Origin: Paracoccaceae bacterium
Lineage (GTDB): Bacteria; Pseudomonadota; Alphaproteobacteria; Rhodobacterales; Rhodobacteraceae
DNA length: 55,297 nucleotides
Direction: 5' to 3'
Assembly: GCA_029247845.1 (NCBI GenBank)
Contig: JAQWKM010000016.1
Coordinates: 1-55,297, forward strand
This document shows, one piece after another, positions 26,422-34,496 of the stretch. Each line of letters starts with the position of its first letter. Position 1 is the first letter of the stretch. Below the pieces are notes generated by a model, which searched no databases, was not told the origin of the DNA, and saw nothing but the letters and a program-made list of their open reading frames with translations. Both the position numbers and the translations under genes were made by a program.

Positions 26422-27711
26422 TTAGGAAATCAAACTAAGGGCAAAGCCAAGAACTGCACAAACAACCAATGTGAGCAAAACACTTTTTTTAAACCGCAAC
26501 ATAATAATCGCTGCAAGAAGCGACATACTTAGAGTATTGATATCGATACTTGCGACCGCTGGCATCCAAAGGGTGAATGGACCAAAATTTGTATGTACCA
26601 CTTCTCTAAAAAGGACATGCAGAGAAAACCACAAGGACAAGTTCAAAATCACCCCGACTACCGCGGCCGAGATTGAGACAAGCGCTTTTGTCAGGCGCGG
26701 TTTAGAGGACATCCAGTCAATGTAGGGTGCACCCACAAAAACCCAGAGAAAGCAGGGTGCAAAGGTGGCCCAGAGCGTGACCGCCGCCCCTAAAAGCCCT
26801 AGACCAAGGTGAAAGCTGCCATCTGTCCGCGCCGCAGCCAGAAAGCCGACAAATTCGGTAACAAGAATGAGCGGTCCCGGAGTCGTTTCAGCAAGCCCAA
26901 GGCCATCCATCATTTCCGCTGCACTCAGCCAGCCTTTAGCGTTCACCGCATCCTGTGCCATATAGGCAAGAACCGAATAAGCCCCACCAAATGTTACCGC
27001 AGCGAGTTTGGAGAAGAACGCCGCAAGCTGGCCTAAAACTACTTCTCCGCCTAGTAAGGCGACTAGTGCCAGTGGGAGGATCCAAAGAGTGAGCCAGAGA
27101 ACAGCTGTTTTCAGGGTTTGGGAGACGGGGACAGACAAAACAGCTTTCTGTTTTTGCATCTCAGCTTCAGAGGGCATCAAAAAGCCGTAAAGCGCTGCGA
27201 GAACAATGATTAGCGGAAAAGGTAAACTTAGGAAAAACAAAGTAAAAAACGAAAGCCCCGCTATCATCCAACTCGCTTTGGTTTTTAAGTTTTTTCTTGC
27301 AACTTTGCCCAGTGCGTCTAGCACGATCACCAGCACTGCGGCCTTTATTCCTAAAAAAAAGGCTGCTAGCGTAGGTGTACTCCCATAAAGGGCGTAGATT
27401 ATGGCTAGGACGAGTACAATGGTTGCCCCAGGCAAAACGAATAAAAGTCCACTGATCAAACCTCCAAGTACGCCGCGCAACCGCCATCCTGAGTAGGTGG
27501 CCAATTGCATCGCCTCAGGCCCCGGCAAAAGCATGCAAAAAGACAACGCATTGAGGTACTCTTTTTCGCTCAACCACTTTTTTTCCTCAACGAGCACACG
27601 ATGCATCAAAGCAATCTGTCCCGCGGGCCCACCGAAAGACATAAAGCCAATTTTCCCCCAGACTTTAAAAAGGTCGCGCAACTTAGTGTGGTTCATACGT
27701 TTCAACGCCAT
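26422..27711 (-). CDS. chrA: Chromate transporter family (ChrA, two-domain)
   Basis: Polytopic membrane protein of 429 residues with two homologous CHR halves. The N-half has GFMSFGGPAGQIALMH and LLPGPEAMQLATYSGW; the C-half has AAVTFGGAYSVLAYMAQ and GLAETTPGPLILVTEFVGFLAA. These FGGP/PGP motifs define the family, known to export chromate and possibly sulfate-like oxyanions. Two starts are possible (27711 or ATG 27696). Given the sulfur-rich island nearby, a sulfate or related anion is a possible substrate, but this is speculation. Confidence 0.9.
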   Translation of the reverse strand: MALKRMNHTKLRDLFKVWGKIGFMSFGGPAGQIALMHRVLVEEKKWLSEKEYLNALSFCMLLPGPEAMQLATYSGWRLRGVLGGLISGLLFVLPGATIVLVLAIIYALYGSTPTLAAFFLGIKAAVLVIVLDALGKVARKNLKTKASWMIAGLSFFTLFFLSLPFPLIIVLAALYGFLMPSEAEMQKQKAVLSVPVSQTLKTAVLWLTLWILPLALVALLGGEVVLGQLAAFFSKLAAVTFGGAYSVLAYMAQDAVNAKGWLSAAEMMDGLGLAETTPGPLILVTEFVGFLAAARTDGSFHLGLGLLGAAVTLWATFAPCFLWVFVGAPYIDWMSSKPRLTKALVSISAAVVGVILNLSLWFSLHVLFREVVHTNFGPFTLWMPAVASIDINTLSMSLLAAIIMLRFKKSVLLTLVVCAVLGFALSLIS

Positions 27712-28059
27712 ATTTGAATGAATTTCTACAGAAGCATTCGGGCAAAAATGATGGTGCTGTAGGAATGACTAATACAGTTTGCGTACCGATAAAAGTAGGT
27801 TTACACTTTTGTTCATTGAGTAAATCCAGCTCTTTACAGTAAGGCATTATATTGCGCTCCAGCAAGGTCCAAACAGTTTTGGAAAACCTACATATAGGCA
27901 GTAGAAACAATCTTTTGGCCGGCCTTACAACGAGCACCCAGATTAATGTAAGGGATATAGGGAAAAATGCTGTGAATCTCATTTATTTTATTGCCAATAA
28001 CGTTGCGGCATCTGCAAATAGTGGAACACCCATGCAAGATTACCATGATATAAAACAAC

Positions 28060-28076
28060 GTGGCTCAAAGAGCCAC
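28060..28076 (-). terminator. Isolated terminator-like hairpin
   Basis: GTGGCTC, three-base loop, GAGCCAC; read on the minus strand it is followed by GTTGTTTTA. No minus-strand gene is recognised upstream of it, so it may be a relic of a lost gene. Confidence 0.4.
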
Positions 28077-28263
28077 ACACAGATCGCGAGTAAATACACA
28101 ATCAAATTTAACTTAAAGTGTGAGTGAGTTATTGTTAGAGGGACAGTACAGGCTGTGTCAGTAGGTATTATTTCTACGGCCAATACCAGAAAAACTTTCC
28201 GTTCTTGAAATATTAAAATTACCGTTTCAAACCGCTCCCGCATTTTGACAGAAAACACCATGA

Positions 28264-28626
28264 AATATTTTCAAATCGAAAAACGCCAGTGATAAAGTTT
28301 TTGTCCTGCTAACTGATAAAGCAATTTCTCTTGAACAATTTGTTTGTAGACACGCACAGTTGGGACCAAACGACAAAATCTTGCCAAAGCAGAATGTGTG
28401 GACCAATGGCGAAAAAATACTGCCGTTCGATCTAATCGATATCAGTCAAGCCATGGCATCAACATTGCATTACGACTTTACGATCGAAACACTAAACGAA
28501 GCTATTAAACAATTGGATTTATTACTTGTACTGATACTTAAAAGATTTTGCAGTACAAACATAGATTTAACTTGCTCAGCAGTGAAGCTCAAATCTTATG
28601 AGCTAATCAAAACGAGCGGCAGCTGA
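28264..28626 (+). pseudogene. Possible sulfotransferase-like gene remnant
   Basis: An open stretch without a good start codon reads SLEQFVCRHAQLGPNDKILP, then KQNVWTNGEKILPFDLIDIS. This resembles the C-terminal half of family-2 sulfotransferases of marine bacteria (arginine-histidine then a substrate-site tryptophan region), but the nucleotide-binding N-terminus is absent upstream. I am unsure; it could be chance. The flanking DNA has no intact gene. Confidence 0.25.
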
Positions 28627-29050
28627 AATGTTTTGCTAAAATACTCCATCTTTATTCAGCGTTGCGCCAGAGACAAAAGCGGATATTTAAATCTGCAATT
28701 TTGATAACAGCTTCAGACTAGTTTCTTCCGCAATATTCATTATCCATGATCGCGATATAAGGCGCGCGAAACAAGGCTCTAACTGCTTCGGTGATCGAGG
28801 GCTGAGTTTCATCCTGAAGCAAGCTTCTGATTTTGGAACAGACTGGAGAACTTGGTGAAAAATAAGATCCCATTAGATCAAAAATTCCAAGCTGACAGTC
28901 GAAAACGCTTATTAGAATGCGCGACGATGCATGATAGCCGTTTGCACAATCCATTTAGTCAAACCTTGACTCCTCAAAAACGCCGCTGTATCAGGCAATT
29001 ATCACAACGGAAGTTTTGCGCTTCCGGTCCTGTTGCTTGTGCAAGGATCG

Positions 29051-29082
29051 CCCCCCGTCAGCGAGGTTTCGCCCACGGGGGC
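29051..29082 (+). ncRNA. Stable hairpin in the ffh 5' leader
   Basis: CCCCCGT (29052-29058) pairs with ACGGGGG (29075-29081), and inside it GCGA pairs with TCGC around a GGTT loop, giving a strong two-part stem. It ends 66 bases before the ffh ATG. It could be a terminator for upstream transcription, a leader element, or part of a small RNA. The SRP RNA hallmark GGAAGGAAGCA is not present here. Confidence 0.4.
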
Positions 29083-29147
29083 ATTAGCTTTTGGGATCGG
29101 CTTGCTTGCATCGGTCGCAATAGAAACGCTCGAAAAGGAAGCAGTAC

Positions 29148-30662
29148 ATGTTTGAAAACCTCTCTGAACGTCTTTCTAATGTTTTTGACCGGCTGACCAA
29201 ACAAGGCGCGCTTTCCGAAGATAATGTAAAAACGGCCTTACGAGAAGTGCGCGTTGCGCTTCTTGAGGCCGATGTTTCGATTGCCGTTGCCCGCGACTTT
29301 GTGAATGCAGTGCAAACCAAAGCAACGGGCCAAGCGGTTACAAAATCAGTCACTCCCGGCCAGCAAGTCGTTAAGATCGTCCATGACGAGTTGATCCATG
29401 TTCTGACAGGTGAAGACGATCCAGGTGCCCTAAAGATAGACAGCGCCCCTGCCCCCATTTTGATGGTTGGTTTGCAGGGGTCTGGTAAAACCACGACAAC
29501 GGCAAAACTGGCAAAACGCTTGAAGGAACGCGAGGGAAAACGCGTGTTGATGGCCTCGCTTGATGTGAACCGCCCCGCCGCAATGGAACAGCTACAGATT
29601 TTGGGCGTTCAGATCGGGGTGGACACGCTTCCTATCGTGAAAGGCGAAGATCCAGTCGCCATCGCAAAACGAGCCAAAACTCAAGCCAGCCTTGGCGGTT
29701 ATGATGTCTATGTGCTGGATACTGCTGGCCGCCTTCACATCGATCAGGAACTGATAGCGCAAGCTGCCGCTGTACGCGACGTAGCTAACCCGCGCGAAAC
29801 ACTTCTTGTTGTTGACGGGCTCACGGGTCAAGACGCAGTGAATGTCGCAACTGAATTTGACGACAAAATTGGCGTCAGCGGCGTTGTACTTACTCGTATG
29901 GATGGCGATGGCCGCGGCGGTGCGGCTCTGTCTATGCGCGCAGTAACGGGCAAGCCCATCCGCTTTGTCGGCCTAGGCGAAAAGATGGATGCGCTGGAAA
30001 CGTTTGAACCAGACAGAATTGCCGGGCGCATACTCGGCATGGGCGATATCGTCGCCCTCGTTGAAAAAGCGCAAGAGACCATTGAGGCCGAACAGGCTGA
30101 GAGGATGATGAAGCGCTTCCAGAAAGGTCAGTTCAACATGAACGACCTAAAGATGCAGCTTGAACAAATGATGAAAATGGGCGGCATGGAAAGCATCATG
30201 GGTATGATGCCCGGCATGGGTAAAATGGCCAAACAAGCCTCTAGTGCAGGTATGGATGACGGCGTCTTTAAGCAGCAGATCGCATTGATCCAATCCATGA
30301 CCAAGAAAGAACGGGCTAATCCCCAAATCCTTCAAGCCAGTCGCAAGAAGCGCATAGCAAAAGGTGCGGGCCTAGAAGTGAGCGAATTGAACAAATTGCT
30401 CAAAATGCACCGTCAAATGTCGGACATGATGAAAAAGATGGGCAAAATGGGCAAAGGCGGAATGCTGAAACAAGCCATGCAGGGTATGTTTGGTAAGGGC
30501 GGCATGCCGGCGGGTTTGGATCCGTCGCAGATGGACCCAAAAGCCCTTGAAGCAGCCGCAAAGCAGCTGGGTGCAAAAGGCAGCCTCCCCGGTGGGCTAC
30601 CAGGTTTGGGTGGCGGCATGGGTCTGCCCCCCGGTCTCAGCGGTTTTGGAAAGAAAAAATAA
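29148..30662 (+). CDS. ffh: Signal recognition particle protein
   Basis: SRP54 GTPase that binds 4.5S RNA and signal sequences to target membrane proteins to FtsY. It has 504 residues. The N domain is followed by the P loop GLQGSGKT at 108-115, DTAGRLHID, TRMDGDGRGGAAL, then a methionine-rich M domain with MMKMGGMESIMGMMPGMGKM and a glycine-methionine-rich tail. RBS GGAAG precedes ATG 29148. It heads a run of genes up to the ribosomal proteins. Confidence 0.97.
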   Translation: MFENLSERLSNVFDRLTKQGALSEDNVKTALREVRVALLEADVSIAVARDFVNAVQTKATGQAVTKSVTPGQQVVKIVHDELIHVLTGEDDPGALKIDSAPAPILMVGLQGSGKTTTTAKLAKRLKEREGKRVLMASLDVNRPAAMEQLQILGVQIGVDTLPIVKGEDPVAIAKRAKTQASLGGYDVYVLDTAGRLHIDQELIAQAAAVRDVANPRETLLVVDGLTGQDAVNVATEFDDKIGVSGVVLTRMDGDGRGGAALSMRAVTGKPIRFVGLGEKMDALETFEPDRIAGRILGMGDIVALVEKAQETIEAEQAERMMKRFQKGQFNMNDLKMQLEQMMKMGGMESIMGMMPGMGKMAKQASSAGMDDGVFKQQIALIQSMTKKERANPQILQASRKKRIAKGAGLEVSELNKLLKMHRQMSDMMKKMGKMGKGGMLKQAMQGMFGKGGMPAGLDPSQMDPKALEAAAKQLGAKGSLPGGLPGLGGGMGLPPGLSGFGKKK

Positions 30663-31187
30663 GTGACAATAGCCCCCTCCATAACGATGTACCAATTGAT
30701 CCCGCGGCATCACGTGATGACCGATTTCGAGCCACCTTATGCGTTGCTTGAAAGCAATCAGGCGCAATTTATGTGCGGGCCTTTTTCACGTAGGAAAAGC
30801 TGGTATTGGATTGACCCAGAAATGGGCAGGGGGTCTTTGAAGAGAATGGGCAGCGGGGGTGTGAAACAGTGCGATACGGGTGAGTTCTTTAGACAGATCG
30901 GGGTGAACAAGCAGCATCATTTCCCCAAGCTTGAAATATGCCGGATCTTTTTAGAACGTGCCAAAGGCAAAGGGTACGCACGCCAAAGCGCGACTGCGAT
31001 ACTTGACTGGGTGCGACGCAGTCTTCAGCCAAAGACATTGGTAGGCTACATCGACCCGCAAAATCTGCGATCAATTACGGTCACAGAGAGACTTGGCGCC
31101 CTCCCAGACCCAGAAGCCGCGCGTCCGGATGGCGAGGCTAAAAGGGATACAACTGCCTACCGTCACGTAATAGGGCTGGTACGATGA
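30663..31187 (+). CDS. GNAT-family N-acetyltransferase, divergent
   Basis: 174 residues. It is recognisable as GNAT from GQIGVN-type strand RQIGVNKQHHFP, the acetyl-CoA loop ERAKGKGYARQSATAILDW and YIDPQNLRSITVTERLGA. Compared with how I remember this Rhodobacterales family, several normally conserved Trp/Gly positions are changed (EICRIFL where EIGWVFL is usual; a GRGSLKRMGSGG stretch where tryptophans are usual), hinting at relaxed constraint. GTG 30663 directly follows the ffh stop, with GGAAAG upstream. It overlaps the next GNAT by 4 bp. Confidence 0.75.
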   Translation: MTIAPSITMYQLIPRHHVMTDFEPPYALLESNQAQFMCGPFSRRKSWYWIDPEMGRGSLKRMGSGGVKQCDTGEFFRQIGVNKQHHFPKLEICRIFLERAKGKGYARQSATAILDWVRRSLQPKTLVGYIDPQNLRSITVTERLGALPDPEAARPDGEAKRDTTAYRHVIGLVR

Positions 31188-31747
31188 GATTGACAAATTC
31201 TCCAATTCTGGAAAGTCAAAACCTCATCCTACGTGGTCCAGAAATATGCGACTTTGAGCCTATTGCACAGTTTTATGCAGATGTGCCGCGCGCCGCGGGC
31301 TTTGGGGGCAGTCTAAAACGCGATGAAGCTTGGCGCTGGTTTGCGTCAAATATCGGTCATTGGCATATTCATGGCTATGGCTATTTTACAATTGAGACCA
31401 AGACTGGCGACGTCGCTGGAATAAGCGGTATCTGGAACCCCGAAGGCTGGCCCGAACCCGAAGTCGGCTGGGTTGTCTACGCGGGTTTTGAGGGGCGCAG
31501 CATTGCGTATGAAGCCGCTCTTAGAGCGCGCCTTTGGGCCTATGAAGTACTTTCTATGACCACACTGACCAGCAATATTATTCCCGGCAATACCCGCTCG
31601 ATCAAACTGGCCGAGCGGATGGGCGCCACGTATGAGCGCACTTATTCAAATCCCAATATGGGCGAGGGCATGCTTTACAGGCATCCAGGACCAGAGCACG
31701 TGCTGTCACAAGTATCCGCAAGCTTTCAAACGATAAAAAAATGCTAA
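31184..31747 (+). CDS. GNAT-family N-acetyltransferase
   Basis: 187 residues, RimJ/RimL-like. N-terminal ESQNLILRGPEICDFEPIAQFYAD is followed by GGSLKRDEAWRWFASNIGHWHIHGYGYF, the acceptor strand PEPEVGWVVYAGFEGRSIAYEAA and NTRSIKLAERMGATYERTY. It starts within an ATGA overlap with the previous GNAT. The substrate is unknown. The ffh-GNAT-GNAT-chorismate mutase order suggests cotranscription with translation genes. Confidence 0.87.
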   Translation: MRLTNSPILESQNLILRGPEICDFEPIAQFYADVPRAAGFGGSLKRDEAWRWFASNIGHWHIHGYGYFTIETKTGDVAGISGIWNPEGWPEPEVGWVVYAGFEGRSIAYEAALRARLWAYEVLSMTTLTSNIIPGNTRSIKLAERMGATYERTYSNPNMGEGMLYRHPGPEHVLSQVSASFQTIKKC

Positions 31748-31856
31748 TTGTGACCCGATTATGGGACCAACAAGTCAAAGGAATTCTCATTTCATTTACG
31801 TCAAAATATCATCCCCCCATCGGTTGCATTCCGGTGGCAAGCGCCAGAGGTCAACC

Positions 31857-32153
31857 ATGACGGATGCGACAGAACGTGCCACAGAACTTTTGAAGGAACA
31901 CCGCAATAGCATCGATAGGCTGGATGCGATCCTCGTCTACACGCTGGGCGAGCGTTTTAAACACACACAAGCAGTTGGAAAGCTAAAGGCAGAGCACGAT
32001 CTGCCCCCTTCCGACCCGACCCGCGAAGCGGCGCAGATTGCGCGGCTGGAAGAGCTTGCAAATCAGGCCAATCTTGATCCTAAATTTGCCAAGAAATTTC
32101 TGAACTTCATTATTCAGGAAGTTATCCAACATCACAAACAACACCAATCTTAG
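31857..32153 (+). CDS. Chorismate mutase, AroQ class
   Basis: All-helical AroQ-type domain of 98 residues that converts chorismate to prephenate for phenylalanine and tyrosine synthesis. Visible motifs are NSIDRLDAILVYTLGERFKH with the catalytic N-terminal Arg/Asp pattern, VGKLKAEHDLPPSDPTREAAQ and FIIQEVIQHH. ATG 31857 follows AGAGGTC; the 32-residue upstream extension is rejected. It lies 39 bp before rpsP, in the usual Rhodobacterales position. Confidence 0.92.
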   Translation: MTDATERATELLKEHRNSIDRLDAILVYTLGERFKHTQAVGKLKAEHDLPPSDPTREAAQIARLEELANQANLDPKFAKKFLNFIIQEVIQHHKQHQS

Positions 32154-32192
32154 GGCTAACCCCCCGACCGCCATTCAAAAGGAGAAACCCAA

Positions 32193-32588
32193 ATGGCCAT
32201 GAAAATCAGACTTGCCCGCGGCGGCAACAAAAAGCGTCCGTTTTACCGCATCGTTGCGGCAGATAGCCGTATGCCCCGCGATGGTCGCTATATCGAAAAG
32301 CTCGGAACATATAACCCGTTGCTTCCAAAAGACAGTGAAGAGCGTGTAAAAATGGATGCTGAGCGCGTTCAATATTGGCTTGGTCAAGGCGCTCAAGCAA
32401 CAGATCGGGTGACGCGCATGCTCGAAGCAGCGGGCGTTATGGAAAAGAAACAGCGCAACAATCCAAACAAAGGCAAGCCGGGTCAAAAAGCAACCGAGCG
32501 CGCGGAAGAGAAGGCTGTTAAAGCAGCCGAATCCGCTGAGGCTGAAAAAGCTCCTGAGCCCATTGTAGAAGAGCCTGTGGCAGAATAA
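32193..32588 (+). CDS. rpsP: 30S ribosomal protein S16
   Basis: 131 residues. The conserved S16 core [20 protein letters not shown] is followed by a long alanine- and glutamate-rich tail from about residue 90. AAAGGAG precedes the ATG. Reading through the TAA at 32586-32588 continues in the same low-complexity style for 21 more codons to a second TAA (32652-32654), so the tail seems to have been shortened by a stop mutation. First gene of rpsP-rimM-trmD-rplS. Confidence 0.97.
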   Translation: MAMKIRLARGGNKKRPFYRIVAADSRMPRDGRYIEKLGTYNPLLPKDSEERVKMDAERVQYWLGQGAQATDRVTRMLEAAGVMEKKQRNNPNKGKPGQKATERAEEKAVKAAESAEAEKAPEPIVEEPVAE

Positions 32589-32668
32589 GCCGTTGCAAAA
32601 GCACTAGCAGCAGATGAACCAACTGCGGAAGAAACTGTAGACAAGACTGAATAAAAGGCATCAAGGAT

Positions 32669-32759
32669 AAGAATGCGTGGCTTGTCTTTCACTTTAGCAT
32701 GTATTCTGCCAAGCCTTGCGCGAAAGCGGTGGCATTTAAAACCGCTTTCACGCATTCTT
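32669..32759 (+). ncRNA. Candidate three-way-junction RNA between rpsP and rimM
   Basis: Outer stem AAGAATGCGTG (32669-32679) with CACGCATTCTT (32749-32759). Inside are two hairpins: GGCTTG (32679-32684) with CAAGCC (32710-32715), and GAAAGCGGT (32722-32730) with ACCGCTTTC (32741-32749). A GCG at 32718-32720 can also pair with CGC at 32751-32753, competing with the outer stem. No T run follows. Evidence is pairing seen by eye; no covariation is available. Confidence 0.5.
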
Positions 32760-32788
32760 TGCATGTCCTGTACCATTAGAAAGATAAA

Positions 32789-32929
32789 ATGATGGTTTTT
32801 CGGCCCATCAAGATGTTGATTTTTCTTGGCATCACTTTTGTTGCTGGCATTATATACGAACGACAGTCCGTGAGCGAAGAGTGCCAGTTGATCGGCGGCA
32901 AGATGCTTAATGGCTTTTGCGAGAGGTAA
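32789..32929 (+). CDS. Small membrane protein, 46 residues
   Basis: Opens MMVFRPIKMLIFLGITFVAG, a basic start and single membrane helix, followed by IYERQSVSEECQLIGGKML and a final NGFCER. The helix, YER, and two spaced cysteines separated by a GG-containing loop match small proteins I associate with this locus in Rhodobacterales. It ends 3 bp before rimM and is in the operon. Function unknown; a cytoplasmic N-terminus with a disulfide-bonded periplasmic tail is plausible. An alternative start is the second ATG at 32792. Confidence 0.65.
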   Translation: MMVFRPIKMLIFLGITFVAGIIYERQSVSEECQLIGGKMLNGFCER

Positions 32930-32932
32930 ATC

Positions 32933-33451
32933 ATGAGCAATGAAATGATTTTTGTAGGTGCAATTGCCGGGGCTTTCGGCGTGAAAGGCGAAGTCCGCCT
33001 TAAAAGCTTTACGTCCAAACCCGAATCGATCGCTGAGTATGGGCCAGTTTTTACTGACGACGGAACGAGATCGTTTAATGTCTCGCTCACTGGTCACCTC
33101 AAAAATGCCCTGAGTGCAAAGCTTTCTGGTGTGCAAACAAAAGAAGACGCCGACGCTTTACGGGGTCTCCAGCTTTTTGTGCCGCGAGGCAAATTCCCTC
33201 AATTGCCAGACGACGAATATTATTACGCCGAACTCATCGACCTTGGTGTCTTCGACGCCGGTGGAACTCAAATAGGCAAGGTACATTCTGTCCAAAATCA
33301 TGGCGCGTCCGATATTCTTGAGATTTCACAGCCCGGTACTAGCTCGACAGTGCTCTTACCCTTCACTCGCAAGAACGTCCCTAAAGTAGACACAAAGGCC
33401 TCCCGGATAATCATTGACCCCCCAGACGGGTTGTTTGAAGATCTTTCATGA
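32933..33451 (+). CDS. rimM: Ribosome maturation factor RimM
   Basis: 16S rRNA processing factor needed for 30S head assembly, binding S19. It has 172 residues: an N-terminal RimM domain (VGAIAGAFGVKGEVRLKSF) and a C-terminal PRC barrel (DDEYYYAELIDLGVFD, later LLPFTRKNVPKVD). It overlaps trmD by 4 bp (ATGA). Confidence 0.95.
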   Translation: MSNEMIFVGAIAGAFGVKGEVRLKSFTSKPESIAEYGPVFTDDGTRSFNVSLTGHLKNALSAKLSGVQTKEDADALRGLQLFVPRGKFPQLPDDEYYYAELIDLGVFDAGGTQIGKVHSVQNHGASDILEISQPGTSSTVLLPFTRKNVPKVDTKASRIIIDPPDGLFEDLS

Positions 33452-34233
33452 GCGGCCCGACTAAATCGCACGGCAGGAAATCCATCAGCTCCAGTCTGAC
33501 GCCAAGGGCCCTAGTGGAACCCAAACCAAAGCTAGCCAATGTCTGGACAGCCCAGATCATTACACTTTTCCCCCACTGCTTTCCCGGTGTCTTAGAGCAT
33601 AGCTTGACAGGGCGCGCGCTCGAAGAGGGCAAATGGTCCTTCGAAACCATCGATCTACGCTCCTTTGGCGAGGGCAAGCATAAGAATGTGGACGATACGC
33701 CATCAGGTGGCGGCGCCGGAATGGTACTACGGGCCGATATCGTCAGCAAAGCCATAGACAGCGCGCTTGGCCAGGCACAAACAAAAGATAAGCCGCTCAT
33801 CTGTTTGTCGCCACGTGGCCGCCCTTTTGACCAAGATATGGCCAAAACTTGGTCAGAGGGGACAGGCGTGATTATGCTGTGTGGCCGCTTTGAAGGGATC
33901 GACCAGCGCGTACTTGATCACTATGAGATTGAAGAAGCCTCGCTTGGGGATTTCGTGATGACTGGAGGCGAAATCGCAGCTCAGGCAATGATTGATGCAA
34001 CAGTCAGATTTCTGCCCGGAGTACTTGGAAATAATGCTTCTGTGGAGCAGGAAAGCCATTCGAATGGCCTTCTCGAATACCCGCAATACACTCGCCCGGT
34101 CGAGTGGAACGGAAAGGACATCCCAGATGTTCTTCAATCTGGTAACCACCAGAAAATTGCTGACTGGCGCCGTGCTCAATCCGAAGAACTCACTCGTGAG
34201 CGAAGACCCGATTTGTGGGCGAAAAAAACCTAA
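33448..34233 (+). CDS. trmD: tRNA (guanine37-N1)-methyltransferase
   Basis: SPOUT-class enzyme that methylates G37 of tRNA to prevent frameshifting. It has 261 residues. The knot region includes LCGRFEGIDQRVLDHY and SLGDFVMTGGEIAAQAMID; FPHCFPGVLEHSLTGRAL is N-terminal. The extra 32 residues before the TAQIITLFP core are longer than usual but start in the ATGA overlap with rimM. The C-terminus ends RRPDLWAKKT. Confidence 0.96.
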   Translation: MSGPTKSHGRKSISSSLTPRALVEPKPKLANVWTAQIITLFPHCFPGVLEHSLTGRALEEGKWSFETIDLRSFGEGKHKNVDDTPSGGGAGMVLRADIVSKAIDSALGQAQTKDKPLICLSPRGRPFDQDMAKTWSEGTGVIMLCGRFEGIDQRVLDHYEIEEASLGDFVMTGGEIAAQAMIDATVRFLPGVLGNNASVEQESHSNGLLEYPQYTRPVEWNGKDIPDVLQSGNHQKIADWRRAQSEELTRERRPDLWAKKT

Positions 34234-34496
34234 GGTTTGCATTAAAGGGTCGACGCCCTCTTGGCTCAAAAGAAACTCCTTGAAATATGAGTAAATCATC
34301 TGTTATAGGCGGCTAGTCTGATGAGGCGGAATTTTCTTTGATTCCATTGGTCTTTGTCAGAACATGCAGTTAAAGAATAGAAATGACGAACGAACCCTCT
34401 GGCGGGCTTATCATCTGATAGGGATCCGAAAAAAGACCAAGAGCTCTGGGACGTGAACAACTTTACGGGGCCAACCGTAAGCAAAGGAGATATGCG
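34234..34496 (+). promoter_or_regulatory. 263-nt trmD-rplS spacer, possible L19 leader
   Basis: No gene. TTGGTCTTT (34347-34355) can pair with AAAGACCAA (34432-34440) around an internal region that itself holds TATCA-TC-TGATA. The spacer contrasts with the tight overlaps of rpsP-rimM-trmD, so rplS may have its own leader or promoter. Known L19 leaders in other bacteria make autoregulation conceivable. Confidence 0.35.

Larger units (their letters stand above)
27712..29147. other. 1.4-kb gene-poor region between chrA and ffh
   Basis: AT-rich with no confidently recognised gene. A 99-codon minus-strand frame (27683-27982) begins with a hydrophobic stretch (MRFTAFFPISLTLIWVLVV) and overlaps the chrA start, but has no known relative. 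A plus-strand frame near 28264-28626 resembles the C-terminal part of a sulfotransferase. Hairpins lie at 28060-28076 and 29051-29082. The whole looks like a site of gene decay. Confidence 0.45.

Noticed and set aside
26422-27711. Chromate resistance island
   Set aside because: chrA is alone with no chrB, and flanking genes are unrelated; the ArsR gene is convergent and of the non-metal type.
29041-29147. 4.5S SRP RNA upstream of ffh
   Set aside because: A stable hairpin is present but the conserved GGAAGGAAGCA loop is absent on both strands.
28852-29196. 114-codon plus-strand frame overlapping the ffh start
   Set aside because: It overlaps the ffh start in another frame, has no family resemblance and runs through the hairpin leader.
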